From contig NC_066849.1 in NCBI RefSeq assembly GCF_001640805.2, positions 22,911,024-22,975,023 of the forward strand: a stretch of 64,000 bases of DNA, written 5' to 3'. The notes under the pieces were generated by a model. The model saw only the letters and a program-made list of their open reading frames with translations. It did not search any database and was not told the DNA's origin. This stretch comes from Lates calcarifer (taxonomy: Eukaryota > Chordata > Actinopteri > Centropomidae). The position numbers and the translations under genes are program-made. Below are positions 10,853 through 26,017 of this stretch, piece by piece (the first letter of the stretch is position 1; each line of letters starts with the position of its first letter).

Positions 10853-13800
10853 GTAAATTTCCTCGCAGGACCATGCTAATTAGCAGAACTTGTTTCAACA
10901 TTTCTCACTCACAAAGTTTGACAAACAGATGGTGGGAGAGAGTCAAACTGTATCCAGGGACATTGTCTTGACCTTTATTTTTTTTTTTATAAGTGAGAGC
11001 ATATATTCTACCTGCTTCAAAAATCTGCACATGGAAAAAAAACACTGAAACTATAGCTATAGATATGTATATTCATATATATTAATGTAGATTTTTAAGA
11101 AAATATTAATGCCTTCTTACAGCCTCCTTTCATTTTTTCACTCTGTCTCTGGGGATAGTTCCAGATGGTAAGCATTTATAAATTTTAGACAATTATTCTT
11201 CTATGTTTTTAACTGATGTCCAGATTCAGCTAAATTGCTACTAGAATTTCTTATCAGCTGTGATTCATATTTGTTTAAAACACCATTTTATTATCTTTCA
11301 GTTGATCCCTGGCAAAATTGCTCTTCTTTAACAATAGCATTCATAGATGTACACATACACACAGTCCTTAAAATTAAACTTGCATTAGGCCAGATCATCT
11401 AAAGCACTAGGGTTGATTTTCATATGTACCATTTTCTCAGTATGAACAAATTTGTGAAAAACAGAATGTAGTAATATTAAAAATGATGTCTGGGTATTAT
11501 CCAAACAGACGAACCTCAAAAAATCGTCAGACTCCTAAAGATTTTATCGACGTGGTGCCTGTGTTTAAAGTGGACATGACTTATTGTAGTGTCCACTTGT
11601 CCTCAGTTTGCCCTTGTGGTTCAGAGCACCACCATACAAGATAAGAAATGACCCCTGAAAACAGAGATAAACTCTCACTGTGGGCAGGCAGATTAAGCAG
11701 TACTTTCTGCAGGAGGCTCTGATAAGCATGAAAAAAGGGAGTTAAGGAACATTTGTCTGAACAGACAGACTCTGGACATTAAGGAGCTCACACATTATCA
11801 TAAATGGTCAACAAATCCTTTGACTTCCCAGCATGGATTTGTCTGACGTCTTTGCTGTTTTACTAGCTTTTCATAGCTGGTTAAGCCTTTATTTAATTTA
11901 AATTAGTCCCAGCGAGTTCAGAAAAGCTCAATAATGGAAGACCTGGCTAAGACAGCAGCAGCAGCAAGATTAATTATGCTTAATTGTGATTACAATCTGG
12001 ATCTTTAGTAGTTATTCATCCCAACATTATGCTTCATATCCTGAATAGTGTCTGTATCCAACCAAACACCAGATTATTATTAAGAAAGGGATGTTCTCCT
12101 CTCTTGTAATTTAAACTGATAAGACATAACAGGGGTTTTTTTACAAGTACAAGTCAGGGTCAGATATACATCAGTATCCCAGGAGAATTCAGTGTTTGGC
12201 TCATATTCTTCAGCAGGGCCGATGCTTGTCAAGACAAATTACAAATTACTTTTGCTGTGCAGGTACAGTACATTATAGAGCCTAGTAGGTATCACAGGTA
12301 TAATATTTAATAATCAATGCATTCTAATGATGTGCACAAATTAGTAGTTTGCACCCTCAGATTAGTTATGGCATACTTAATGTAAGCATTTATTGACAAG
12401 CAGCAGTTTATCAGCTCTGGCATCCTCACAAGGACAAGAAGATTCTGGGAAGTGAATGCTTCCTAATAAAACATGTCATTTAGTGAGATTTACCAGTGTT
12501 GGTGGGCAGAGTTTTGAAGTTTGGAGAGAGCAAGGCTAGCTATCTCCCGCTGCTGTCAATGCTACTTGGCACCATCTCTATGAATGTGATGAGCCTAAAG
12601 AGAACTTTACTGTGTTGGTTCACTCTCACTACTCTCACAGCACTGTTTTGGGCCATAGCAGAAGACCATTGTTCACTTACTGCTCAGCACCAAACATTAC
12701 GTCATAGTTAGCGACTAGCTGGTGAACAGAGTGGAGCATTTCACAGCTAAAGAGCCTGAGATTTCCCTCAGGAGTTGGGAGAAACCAAAAATAGAGCTAA
12801 AATACACCAGATATTGAACTTAACATTCATAAAGTGGCCAGAAACCCAATTCCAAACTAATAATAATGTTGCTCTGTAACTGCTGTATGTGTAATTAAGT
12901 AACTGTTTGCTATGTCAACTTAAAGTTGATGATGTTGGGTTCACAACTTGTCTCTGCTTCCCCCATGTGGCCAAAAACATGAGTTAATACAGGTTTAAAA
13001 AGCCATGACTGTATTTAGAGAGTAAGTCTACTGATTTGTCCCAGTGGCAAAAATATTTACCTAGAGGTATTTTCCCCATACTCAACTGTTGTAAAAGAGA
13101 CATCTGTTAAGTGTTAACAAGACACCTCCAACCCCAAACAAGATCAGATTACTCATTGTATTTGATATTTTTAGAGCATGAGGATTTTATATTTGTTATA
13201 TGTCTATGTTAGAGATTAGAAAAGCTACTTTATATTTACATGATGTAAACTGAAGAAAAAAAAGGCTCTGAGGCCTAACAGGAACCAAACCAGGTAGACA
13301 ATGCAGGGAAACACTGATGAACAGGTACAAAATTAAAAATCTAATGCTCAGAAAGTGGAGAAGCATTTTTCCCAAAATGTTGAACTATTCCATTAACTCA
13401 CAAATTACAAATTAAGCACACAAATGACACAAATGTCTCTGCTCAGATTGTTAGCAGCAGGAAAGTTGCTTCACTCATATTCCCACAAATTCCCAAATTA
13501 ATCGCATTAGGCAATCAGCTGAGTTGATGAGTTATTCCATTTCTCCTTGCTTCATCTTTCATTGTTTCAGCACTCTTTGGTGGCAATCTTATCAAAATTG
13601 CCAACATATTACCTTTGATACCTGCTGGGCTTCATAGTATACTGCTATTGTTCTCATCTTTGTGCCCAGCTCTCCAAGAGAGAAAAGTGTCTTTACAATG
13701 GGACATCAGACTGTTTTGGAAAGTGAGAAAATCTTAAAGTGTTCAGGGAGAAAGAGCATCTGGCTCCCTACTCTTCAGGCTCTCATTTAATCGAAAACAC

Positions 13801-16800
13801 ACACACATACACAGACACACACAAAGGAGTTTGGTTATCCCTCCTAGGGAGTAATTAGAGATTGGCCTGGTCCATCTGGGAGCCCTCTCACCACTCCCCA
13901 TCACACACACCCACTCAGTAGCAACAGACAGACACAGCACTGGATTGTTGCTGAATGAGTCACCAAAATAATTTAAAGGGAACTCAGTGGCATAAGATCC
14001 AAACAGGGGAGCTCAGGATAAAAGGTCAGCTCATACTCCAAGACAGCCCCATTTTTCCCAGTCCTCAAAATAAAGGTCAGGTTCTCTCCTGGTCTCCTCA
14101 GCAAGACAGAGCTTAGGGAGGGAAACAAGGGGATTGTGGACAGGGAGGAAAAACCCTCAAAATCCAGATTTAGAGTCAGTTACGATGCACGTCCTTCTGG
14201 AGGTTGTTAAGGCTCATTTGTCTTTGTTCAACCTCTGGTTCCTGATGATATTGACACATCCAGGTTTGTGGTGCTACTGGGGCGAGATGTGACCCAACCT
14301 TGTTAGCCGGTCACATCCCAAGGCCCAAACTTATCTGTCAATAACAGCCTGGGCTTGAAGAAATTGAAACCAAGGCAATACTGTTTCTGTAGCAATATTT
14401 TTACTTATACAGTGTATCAAAAAATGTCTGTTGGTATTTTAGAAATTAAGGAGTATGCTGCAATTAACATGTCCTGGGTTCTAAGCTAATTTATACCGTA
14501 AGCACTCTCTAAGCCAATACATATCTAATGTATAAAGTAGACAGTTGAAACAGTTGAAAACAAAATGGAAAACAACTCACAGTTTTCATCTCAAATATCA
14601 ATACCCTTAGCAGAATTTAGTGTAAATTTATGCACAAACACGTTTAACAACCACATTTCACAAGCCTGTTTTCAAAGAAGCATGCGCCCAAAGTAATGAT
14701 CATTCCATGGTGCTAATGAGCCCGGTTCAGGTGCATCTTCAATATAGAAATGGCAGCAAATATATGCAGAGGAAAGGAGGAAAATAATGTGGAGGTTTAG
14801 ACAGCCTGACACTTTTTCAGGTGTGTTGTGGCTGGGTGGAAGCAGCAGTAGTTTGTATATGTGGTCCAATCTTTTCAGGAATCAAAAGTGTTTATAGTTG
14901 ATTGAGAGTGAAAAGCCGGCCATCACACAGAGTGAGGACATGGATGGGGGCACGAGATATTGTTTGAAATAGGGGAGAAATGGTGCATATTTTGTTCACA
15001 TGGGAAGTGACAGAAACAGTTGCACCATGAAAGAAAAAAAAGAGCTTGAGTGAGAAGTTCAAACCCTGGTTCCTTTCTGAACTCACACAGCTGGCCAATC
15101 AAAGCAGGAAGTGTTTGTGAAACTTACAGAAATAGTCACACACAGCCACTCCCACAATCCAACATCGAAATGATGTTGGGGGAGCGGCGTTCTGAAGTTG
15201 TGACCATCTGACAGTACTACATAGTTTTTAAAATGTCCAACTTCATGTTTGCTACTAGGACACAGTACCAAGGCACCAAAATGTGTTGCTAACGCCATGC
15301 TACAGAGAATAAAGTTTAATGGGTTGTCATCATCCATATAAAGCTCATATGATCATAGTGGAAAACACATATCAATGGGGATCAAATGCCAGTGACCTGT
15401 GGATCAGATGTTGTTATCCAGATGATGAATCCAGATACAGATTACATCTCGAATCCAAGTGTGAACGGGTCCAAACAGAAGACCTAGCTGTGTGCAAGAG
15501 ACTTAAATTAAATGTCTGCTCTTTGTCAACCTGCTTCTGTAGGGTCCTGTTTGTTTCCTTTGTCCTTATGTTGCATGGAGCAGCTGGGACCGAGGAGAAA
15601 GGAAATACAAGCTTTTCTGTTCCTCTCTGTCAGCTTTTCCTCACAGCTCCAGTCAGAGCTCCCAGATCTCGCCTGCAGCCGTTGCTTTTGAACACAATGC
15701 CAGTGTCTCTCCTCTGACAGGAGCCTTCTTTACTGTATTATGTGGAAACTGGTGTCAGTGGAAGAGGATAAAAATAGGGTTTGTTTGTAGAACATGAGGA
15801 CAATAAGCTCAACTACAAGCAGAGGAACCTTGTTTCACAAATACAAATACAGGGACAATGGCTGAAAAATGACCTTTGGACTAAATCTGGAACATTTACA
15901 GCAAGTTGCATTCATGTACACTTTCAGACCTAAAAAGCATACTCAGGTATATGAGATATACACCTAGTATTTAGTAAGCATACCTAGGAAAATGTGTTTA
16001 TGAGTATAATGCACAACAAAGTTAAAGTTTCAGCCAAATTGACAAATGTTGTGTAGCAAAAACTTTAATGACGCGTTGCAGTTTTAAAGGAGCTATTTGT
16101 AAGTTTTACTATTGCTACGTAACGTTAGCATGAACAGCTGTTTTCCTTGACAGTCTAGAGGAAACATCGCAAGCTCAACATAAAATTTTACTCATCAAGC
16201 TCTGTTGCCAGCAGTGGAAAGCTACAGCAATATTTTGCTTCTTGTTGTATCACTTCCTTTCTCCTGCTGAAGTTTAAGCAGGATGCTAACGAGCTAGTCT
16301 TGGTGCATCTCGTCACTTTCCGATAGCAACTCATTCTAACCAGTGGCTGAGGCTCTTGGCTAGCGACCATCATCACCACCTGCTCCAGGCAAAACAAACA
16401 AACAAACCCCCCACATACCCCAAGGAAGAAAGTAACAAAGAAGAAAGTAAATGAACAGACCTTTGCACCCAACATCTTGTGTGTACGTATTATTATTAAA
16501 GCTGGGAAGGTGTATGGCACCCAGTACAATACATTTGACCTGCTTTTCATGAGAAAGCAAGGCTACTGATAGACAGCTCCCAACAGAAACACCCTGCAAC
16601 AGAGCCATGACACAAGGGGAAAAATGAAAAGTAAAATATTCATAAACTGTATCTGGGAATCTATCCTGATCGAAAATTGCACAGCCTTGCCTGGCAGTCA
16701 AACCTGAGGCCTCCCATACCCTCTGCACCTCTTCTCCTCTACATAACTCATTTTGCATTTGCCAGCACCAGCCTTTTGACTGCTGTATAAATGCATTCAC

Positions 16801-19800
16801 CATCTATTTCATCATATTTTATCCAGAAGTCAGTAAAAGCTCAGAGTTGCAGGCACCTTGAGCAATTAGGATGTCTTGGGGTGCTTTTACGGCACTGGAA
16901 GTTTAATTTGAACCGAGGAGGTTTAGGGGAGAAGCGTTGCTGTGGACAGGCCAGATCACCAGTCGACACATGCAGAGTTTAGAGTGGAGTGTAGAATGGA
17001 GGTGTAGCAGATGCAGTTTTGAAACATCAATATTCCTGTAGCTAACTTAATGTTTGGGTTCCTCCAAACAGCACATTGAAGACTCTCCTGCATATCACAG
17101 AGACGAAATAGCAGTGTTTGAGTCGCTCAATAAAACGATGTTGAATTCATAAGCTTGTTGCTCTGAAACCATCGAGCAAAAGTTTGCTACCTCAAATGTT
17201 TCCAATGAATGTCAATGAGAAAGTGTTATGAAGAGGTAGCCACAAGAATGCTCAAGGCTGCGGAGGACAGCGGCGGGATGGCAGAATGTGTGTGTTTTCC
17301 CAATATACAGAATCTCATTAAATGCCACAGAATGACCGATATAGCATGACAATTCTGTGAGCTCTGTCTCCGGCTTCTCCCCGAGCTCCAGCCCTAACAG
17401 CAGCATTCATTCTCATGCGTCAGTAGGTCTGAGTGTGGTAAACGATCCTGTAAACTCCTCTCAACATGAACATGACTAAAATATGGATCTAGCAGGACAG
17501 TTACTTCCACTGTTTTGTGTTATCTTGTGTTGTTCTAATGAGGAAGAGAGATGAGCGGGGAGTCAGACATGGCAGACAGATTGACAGGTTTTCATTAGAT
17601 TGTTTTGTTAGGGGGTTTCTAATTAATCCTCGGGAGACCATTGCTGACTATCCTCTCGACCACCTCTCGAATGAAGAAAAATATGGACTGAATGCAGATA
17701 CAACATACATTATGCTGTTCTTCCACGGAGAGCTGGTCTGCATACTCAGAGAATGAGGCTGTACTTGTGATTAAATATTTGCTGCTTTAAAAATTGATTT
17801 TTCAACTTCAAAGTTTCTCTGGCTCACGCAGCAGGAAGTTACCAAAAGATCCCAAAAAAGAAAGTCGATCACATTTCAACGTGACAGTTTCTTATAATAA
17901 GAAAGACAGAGAGAAAGGCTCAGAGAGAGACAGGGTGTAGCCAGATGAACTGAAATCATGCCACCTCTGTCCCTGGTAATCTAAAGACTCATGACTTTCA
18001 CACAGGAGACGATTTGTTTATATATCATGGGTTTTTATTTTGTTTCATTCTGTTTGGAAATTTAATTTTACTTTTATTTATTTGGAAATGTATTGTATAT
18101 TGAAGTTTGACCACTTTTTTAAGATGATGTTGAAGCCAACTTCAGTTCATGTGTAGTCTATTATTATTACATTTCTTTCTTGTGTACCTTGTGAGATACA
18201 ACAATTATGGTTATTATGAATAAAAAGCTAAGCGCCACTCAACTCAGCTCTCTTCTATTACTGGGACAGGGAAAGGTTGTTGAATTTTCCAGTGAAAAGA
18301 TATTGGAGATGTCCAGTGTTTTGATTTCTTTCAGTGTTTTGATTTCGGTCTTATTTTTCAGCTTCACTGCCAGCCCATTTCAGCACTCTTGTATGAAAGA
18401 TTTGTGGCTCAAAATATTGGAAATCTGATGTCACTCATCTTGCCTGCAGACACTCTGTGAGGCTGTGCCACCCTCTGCTTATCTTTAGAAAAAAAACAAA
18501 CAAAAAAAAACCAGGAAATTAGTTTTGAGGTTTAAAACTGTTGAATGACAGTAGTTCTAAGGGAGGTTATCTGCCTCAAGCCATAGCTCTTGACTCATGC
18601 AGGTGTAGAACAGGTGCGATATCTCATGAAACACTCAGAGTATGGGACCTGTATTAAATAAGATACTCAGATCAAATTAATCCATGCAGAAAATAGTGGC
18701 TCAGCACACTCAGCAGGAACCTGTGTGTGAGACATCCTGCTGAGCATCTGTAATCATCCTGGCTAGTTTAGTTTGACATTCTGTGAGAGCTGTCTGTTCT
18801 CAGACACAGATTAGCAGGAAAAAGCACAGGCATTATACTGAACCCTCCTCCCTGAGGTCAACTTTATCCTATCCTCCATTTTGAGGCTCGTCTCTCTCAG
18901 GTCTTCTTCTCTTTAGCCGACCAACAGCAACCATGAATCCTGTTTTAGGGGCAGAAGCAGTGAGAGTGCCTTTGTCTCCGATGTCTGTCTATCCTTTGTC
19001 TCTTTCCCGCTTCTTCCTGACACAAGACCAAACAGGATGCAGGGTAAAAATGCTGTTCTGACAGAATAAGTGCTGATACTGTAGATGTGAAAGGTCAGCA
19101 GTATGGAGGAAGAGACGGAGGCTCGTTAGGAGGATCTCAGAGCCGTCTGCCTGTCAAAGTGATTTCCTTTGACATTGGATCTGATTCTTTTGGGAAACCA
19201 AGAGAGATTGATGTGTGGACATACACACACTGGCAGATTGACAAACAGAACAAAAGGCAGACAGGAAACCAGAAAGACAGCGAGGCAGTCTGACAGACAG
19301 ACAGTTCAGTAAAAAGCACAGAGACATACATGTAAACACACAGACAGACAGCAGCCAAAGAGAAACTGATACGCAAGCAGACCATCAAATGAGCTCATTC
19401 ATCAAAAAGACAGTGAAACTCAGGACAGTTCTTTGGATGATGCTGACAATATTTCCTTCTATCTTTGTGCAGGGGGTAAGAGATTATGATGAATGGACCA
19501 TCCGTTTGAGGAGAGACAAGTCTCAGAAAAAACAATACTCATATGAAACACAAACATAGACAGTTATTTTATTATTTTAATGGAGTGTCAAATGAGACAA
19601 GCACAAACTTTTAATAGGTCTTCACAGCAGAGAAATGACAAGGTTGTCTTCACCAGGCAAGAGATCATCATGTTTGTATGTCTCTAAAAACAAACCATCT
19701 TCATGTTAAAAATGAAAATGAAAAACATCACCATTCAAGTCACCTGAAAACGAACATGTGATTCAAGTTACAGGGACTTAAGTTTAATTATTAACTAAAG

Positions 19801-22800
19801 TTTTAACTCAGGTACCTACAGGCGTGGAGTTTTGATGAGTGAGCCCCTGTTTTGTTTGTATCTTGTGCCAACGTACAAGAAATACACATTCATGTGCTGC
19901 ATAAGGTTCTTGGCTTAGAAAGCAAACTTTGCTGGTTAAAATAATCCAGGAAGTGATTACATTTTCTCCAAAACTGATAGATGAGTTTGCAAATTTATAG
20001 TGTCTTCTGTATGAGACAGGGTTGCGTTGTTTGCCAAAATATGTTTCAGTTCAACAGCAAAAGACAAAAGTAATGTGACACTGGTACACTGCCACAAAAA
20101 GAGGGAAGAGACACCACTGGCATCTTGTCTTGTACCAAAAGTCTGGTTTCTTTTCGTCATCTTTTCCTAACTCAACAATAACCACCAACAATCTTTCACT
20201 ACTTTGATTTAGTAGTTTTGGTTGCCTAAACTTATTCATATCTTTACAGAAAATGCTCAAATTAGTTGTTTTTTGGAACTGTAATGGTCACTGACAGTCG
20301 ACCTTTTGTGACCTTTAACTCAAGAGTGAGGACATAGAATGAAAGAAATGTCTTTAATAACTACAGTATATAGCTGTCAAACTGCCTGTGTTTTCATGTC
20401 TCCCTAAAGGTCTGCTCCCCTCCTCACCTCAAAGCACCAATTCACTCTTTGTGCTTCCTATTGATAAGAGTAGACAAATATCTGCTGAATCCACCACCTG
20501 CATGGGAGATAATAAACACACTTTATTCTTACCCCAGGCTCTGTAATAGCAGAGTAATACAGTAGTGGTGTGATCTACGAGGCACCTGGTATGGAGGGAG
20601 AGACTGAGGAATGAGCAAAATAATACACAGGACCTTGGGAGAAAATCACCTCTGTCTGATGCATTGGTCGGCCATTCTTCTTTCTTTGATTACACTGATC
20701 TTTGGATTCCTGGCCTATCTAGAATCTGACCACAGCTCGCGGAAACATGAATAATGGAAATCCTAAAGGAGCCTCAATTAGGCTTTTATATTGGGAGAAA
20801 ATGAATGATTTACATCTTAATATCTTCAGTGCTAAAGAGGCTTTTGGAGATCTCTGACAGATATTCTGTTATATTAGTAATAAGTTCTTACTGCCCATTC
20901 AGCTGCAGCGGCTCGGCCCTCAAACCATCAGGATTCACTGTCAGAGACAGAGTCAGAGGGGCATGTTATTCCACCACTTCCATTTATGTTTCATTAAACA
21001 GCTTTATAATATACAGTCCAGGCCAACGATGGATAGAGGGATATGAAGAGCATCAATAATAAAAAGGAGCAGACACTCACATATATATGTGTGTATGTGA
21101 GTGGTCTGTAACCACCCCAGGAAAACCTGACACACACTCTGACTCACATACTGTATCCATAATCAAACAAGGCCTCCCCTCTGACTCTCGCGATCAGCTT
21201 TGCATGATGATTATATCCTCTACACTGATTTATGTGGCGTTCACCAGCACACCTCGCTGCTCTTAACCCAGTGGGAATGCCAATAGCCAGATGGGTTGAA
21301 TGTGTTGACATGCAGTTAAATCCACCAGAGGGTTCATTACATTGAGAAGACAAGCACAGAACAGACAGGCCTTTAGTTGATGTCAGCCACGGGTTACCTT
21401 CAGAAATCACAGGGCCTCTGCCTGATGTCAACAGGGCTACTTTTAGATGTGCAGTGCAGCTTCAATGTTATACAGGGATGTTTGCTTTTTACAGGGCTTC
21501 TGTTGCCACAATAAACACCTTTTTTTAGGTTCACTTTCTGCTGCAAAACACTAGCTGCAGAGCTAAAAAGGTGACTCTGGGAAAGTGAGATAATCAAAAA
21601 GTGCATGCTGAGGCCAGAACTAATTAAAATTAAATTAGTCTAGAACCCACAGTGAATTACATGCATAAAAGAAGCAGGTTAGCCTGGAAATTAGACAACA
21701 CCTTTACACCCACTCAAGCACTGTAATATGCAACAGGTTGTTAATAAGACCTCTCTACTCCTCACCTTATTTTCAACAGATGTAGGCTACAGAACTGTGG
21801 AGAGAGAGACCACGGTTTCTTACAATGTCAAGGTATCTGAATTTGACAAATATTCAAGTAACATATTTATTTAGCTTTACTTATTTATTTGCTGACCAAA
21901 TTTAAAAAGCAAACACTGTGTGGATTTATGATAAGCTATGTCCTATATATTTGCACTTTTCTGGGGACAAAATAAAACAGAGTGCAACCGATTTTTCTCC
22001 TTTTGAAGTGTATTATTAGTGTTTATAACAATACGAACACTGATATTGTCTTGGGATTCAAAGTTAAATCACTGAAACTGGGTGAAATTGTCAGGAATGT
22101 GTCTACTTTGAGGGAGTTTTTCAGTTAATGTTCCCAGCATACACCCCTCTCTGTCATATTGCCAGATTGTTGATGGGGATTAGTTGGTGCTGTAGGTGGT
22201 TGAGACTGGTGTGCAACCAGCACACTAAAAATACATGGATGACAAAGAAGAACCAGTAAGTAATGGAATATTTCTGCACCAATACAATGAACAATGAGCT
22301 TCTCTGTCAGGCAGTTCCCAATGCATGGCTGCAGCATTTACAGATTCTGTCAGTTCTCTAATTCCTGTTTTATTGTAATTAGAATGTCTTTGCTTATTGG
22401 CCTGACAGAGTCAAGCTGTTGGCAGTGACATTTGTTTTAAATCATGGTTATTTTTTGTTTTTAGGGTAATTGAGATTCAACTATATTAAAATATTGTAGT
22501 TTAGAGCGAGTGCAGCTCTGGAATGGAAGGAACTTTTGTACTGTATATAGTCTATCAGAATAAGGCAACTACAAAAGGAAGAAAGATGAAAGACAAGTCT
22601 GACTTTTTCATGTGCTCTGTTCCATAAATATCTGTTGCTTTTTTCTGTGCAGCATCTTCTGTACTGCTGGCAAACCTTAGGTCCTAGGTGGTTTTAATGT
22701 TGTGGGTCATAGATGTATGTAAAAAGTAACAGGATCTGTTTCTCTTTTCTTCCACACAGTTAAACACTGCTCTGAAAATGTGAATCATACAAACTAAGAC

Positions 22801-23400
22801 TGATCATACTGTAAACAAGTTTTTGTGCTTAAAAATATAAGTCTGAAATACAAACTCTACTTTCTGTTTCACAAATGGAACAAGATCTATAATACTGTCG
22901 CTGCCAAGTGCCTACAGAAAATACCTGATTTTTCAAATTGCTGGACTGCTGTTCTTAAAAAAATAGATTGAATGTAGCCACCACTTCAGCAGACTGTCTG
23001 CTGAATATAATCAAGATGGATCAAGTGGAGAAACTTTTAACTTTCAAACTTTTTCTCTGACCAGAAATAATCTGCTATGTGTCTCATTTTTAACTTGAAT
23101 GCAAACAATGAATTACTGCAGCTAAACAACGTCACTGTTTGTTTAGGTCTGGAGATGCGATGTTCGGGGAAACAAAACAGGAAATACAAGAACAAAAATA
23201 TGACTCATTTCAGAAAAAAAAAAACCTTTGTAAAGTCCACAGCTGTCTTCAGTTACTAGTTAGTTGCAGTCAAGTTAAAGCTTGGTGGAGCTCTATGGAC
23301 CAATAAAAAGACAGCAGAGTCACACCTTTACAGGTCCAATAAAACTGCTACATATATGTTTTACTTTGTCCACAAAAGTTAGTTGCCATTGATGGAATCT
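10853..23400. other. Gene-poor DNA, no supportable gene
   Basis: About 12.5 kb without a coding signal that I can support. The longest frames (12496-12711, 15319-15717, 16360-16803 antisense, 17517-17756) show no domain, no homology that I recognise and no exon borders. A TAATTA-rich segment at about 11935-12030 and a repeat start at 16081 are described separately. Confidence 0.55.
16081..16380 (+). repeat. Dispersed repeat copy, shared with 31125
   Basis: It begins TTTTAAAGGAGCTATTTGTA and continues AGTTTTACTATTGCTAC. The start at about 31125 (TTTAAAGGTGCTGTACGTAA, then GTTTTTGCTATTGCTAC) is clearly related over some 40 bp, after which the two diverge. This looks like the terminal part of a non-autonomous DNA element. 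The right border is a guess. Confidence 0.4.
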
Positions 23401-23439
23401 GGACCTTAGAGAGGCTGCTATCGATCTTTGATATCACAC

Positions 23440-24200
23440 TTGTTGACATCTTGGCCCATTTAAGGATGTTCTCTATTATGGTGGGTGGGAGTTTAACAGG
23501 GAAGTTGGGAGTACAGGATCAAATAAAATGTCTGACTTGAAGGTACTTCAAGTGATGTTTCTCTGGCAGCTGAGCAAAAGAGTCGAAGTGATTGTAAACA
23601 AAGAGAAAGAGAGCAGAGGCCAAGGTTAAGCCAGGCGGAAAATGCACCATTAACTGTGGAAGGGGAGAATGTGATATTTTGATGAACTGGGAGGAGTAAG
23701 GACATGTTTTTAAGTGTATGTACACAGCAGAACCAAATTCTGAGTGAGTGCTTTACCAGCTGGTTGGTGCCTATCCAGCCCCAAGATAGGCAAAGAGAGG
23801 AGACATGGTGAAGTAACTGGATAACAGGAAGTAGCCTCAATTTTGTCCCACTCTGCAAATGAGTCGGACTGGGTTTACCCAGTATAAGAGGGCCCTAAAA
23901 GTTGCTGCCACAACTGGTCAGCGACCACTATTAACTGCAGGGTGCTCCAGGATGCTTGAAGGGCAGCCTCACTGACAGAGAGCAATTCACTGTTAAAAAG
24001 ACTCAGCAACTGTTCCAGGCCTGAAAGCATGTGGGATAGAGGAATCGGTCTTGGACAGAAAAACCAAGAGATCATCTGCATATAGTGGCACCTTCTGTTT
24101 GTGGCTACCACGTGATAACCTCTTGATATTCTGATGCACACGAAGAGATGTGGCCCAAAGCTCAGTGGCTACTGCAAACATCTTGATCTGTCTTCAGCAA
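23440..24200 (-). mobile_element. L1-type LINE remnant (reverse transcriptase fragment)
   Basis: The minus strand holds pieces of a non-LTR reverse transcriptase in several frames. At 24082-24071 the catalytic motif YADD occurs in the context VPLYADDLLVFLSKTDSSIP, typical of the L1 clade in fish. Further downstream on the same strand, LPEKHHLKYLQVRHFI (ending near 23519) resembles the L1 segment after the palm domain ('..F.YLQIR.F'). The frames are shifted relative to each other and there is no intact ORF, no endonuclease domain and no ORF1, so the copy is dead and 5'-truncated. Confidence 0.75.
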
Positions 24201-26017
24201 CAATGTTATCAAAGCTTGATGGAGGGGTTTTATTTTGAAATAACTTCATTTAATAACTTAAATTCAGATAATAAACTACATTTTATGGTATTCAATCAGG
24301 AGTCCTTCAGGCCCTGGGACAGTGATCTTTTGATGCTTAAAATTCTACACCATGGTCCTCTAATTGAATAATGTGATCTGAATTTTTTTTAAAATCACCA
24401 TTTCTCCTATGTTGGTATGTTTTTAAACTCAAAAAGTGAGTCACAGCCTCAGGGATTGAGCCAAGTTGAGACAAACATGCAGCGAATAGTAAACCCCAGC
24501 TCTGCATTACAATTACAATGTACAAAAGGTGTCTGGTCTGGTCTCTAAATGTTTGATCACCTCATTTAAATTCTCTCTGCATTGGGGGCAAAGGTGCCAA
24601 TTTTCTCTGATATTCTGGCTTGGTGAGTGACAGCAGATGGGTGCGTTACTGAGTTAATGAGAGCGATCCAGAAAGGCTATTCATGCTGATCAACAATGAA
24701 ACCGCAGACATTTTTCCACATTTAGCTTGAATCATATGCAGCTGGACTTAACATTAGAATTGCTTGTAGCCAATATTTGCTCACATTAGCTATGATTGGT
24801 TTGTCTCCGTCTCTTCTGTGGTGTTAAAATATTTCTGCCAGGGATAGAAAGCACAGAAAGACATCAGATTTTGGTAAGCAAAAGTTATTAGGTCTGAAAT
24901 GTCAAAATAAGAGCCTGACATCAAGTGGAATATTACCAATTCTATTCAAGGTTTAAACCTACAAAAACAACAGTTTTTGGGTCACTTCTGTGCCTCAGTG
25001 TACATTGCAAAGTTTATCATGTCCAGCGAGCAGCTTGATAAAATGTAATGTGTGACTGTACACCAATACAGATGTAATTTTCAATTACATTTATACACCA
25101 TTTGTTTTAGTGTTGTGTTTTAGATTAACATTAGATAAAAATATTGCCCCGATAAATGTAGGAGATAACCAAATACAGAATTTGTGGATTAAATTATTCC
25201 CTACAATTATGTAGTATAGATTTTCTTGATTCAAGGACAACTCTGGTAAAAAGGATGAAAGCTTGTTAATGGAAAAAAAGAGCCTTGAGGGATGATCCAA
25301 GGACAACAGGAGAAGGCTGTGAGTGCTCTTTTTCAGAGTGGCTTCTCAACGAGAAACCTTTAAGGAGAGTTACACAGTCTCAGGTAGTTTGAGGAAGCTG
25401 GTTGTCATCTGTAAAAATGAATGTTTACAGTTTAAAAGATTTAACACTGAAACTGAAAATAGAAGCAGATGGTTTCAGCAGAAAGGAAGATTATATGTGT
25501 TGACATTGCGGTTAAGGCTGAATTAGGCATGTTTAAACCTGAATGAAAGTAGGTCTGTGAAATTCCCTCTTCCTTTGTACTTGAAGATTTGGCTGCTGTT
25601 TGTCTGTGATAAACCTTTGGATGACACCATTCTCCACTAGTTTCTTTTAGGAGGCATTCAACTAGAAAGCTTCAGCTTAGTGAAGCGACCAGGGAATTTT
25701 GCCAGAAGTAGTGTAGCACTCCTCTGTACTGTATCACACAACCAACTTAACTTGGAAGGAATTTGAATGTTCTGAGTCAGAGAAATAAATTAATAGAAGA
25801 CAAAATAAAATATGTAAACACCCATTCAGGGGAGACAGAACAGTATCTCAGCTTGGCTGGTCTTGCTGGGCTCAAAGCCCATTTACAGATTTGATTCTTA
25901 AAAGGGCCATACCGCTGTTTTTGCACTTAGCATGCACACTTTTATTCTCCGAGTGTTTTCCCACTTCCCATTAAAACCGCTGACAGGTGAAGTAAATAAC
26001 ATTGATCATCTTGCTAC

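Noticed and set aside
11118..11172. Possible 9-nt microexon (acceptor GGATAG, donor GTAAGC) after the orphan exon
   Set aside because: A microexon cannot be supported without transcript data, and such acceptor-donor pairs arise by chance.
17517..17756. 79-codon frame with protein-like composition
   Set aside because: I recognise no domain, and no splice or promoter context supports it.
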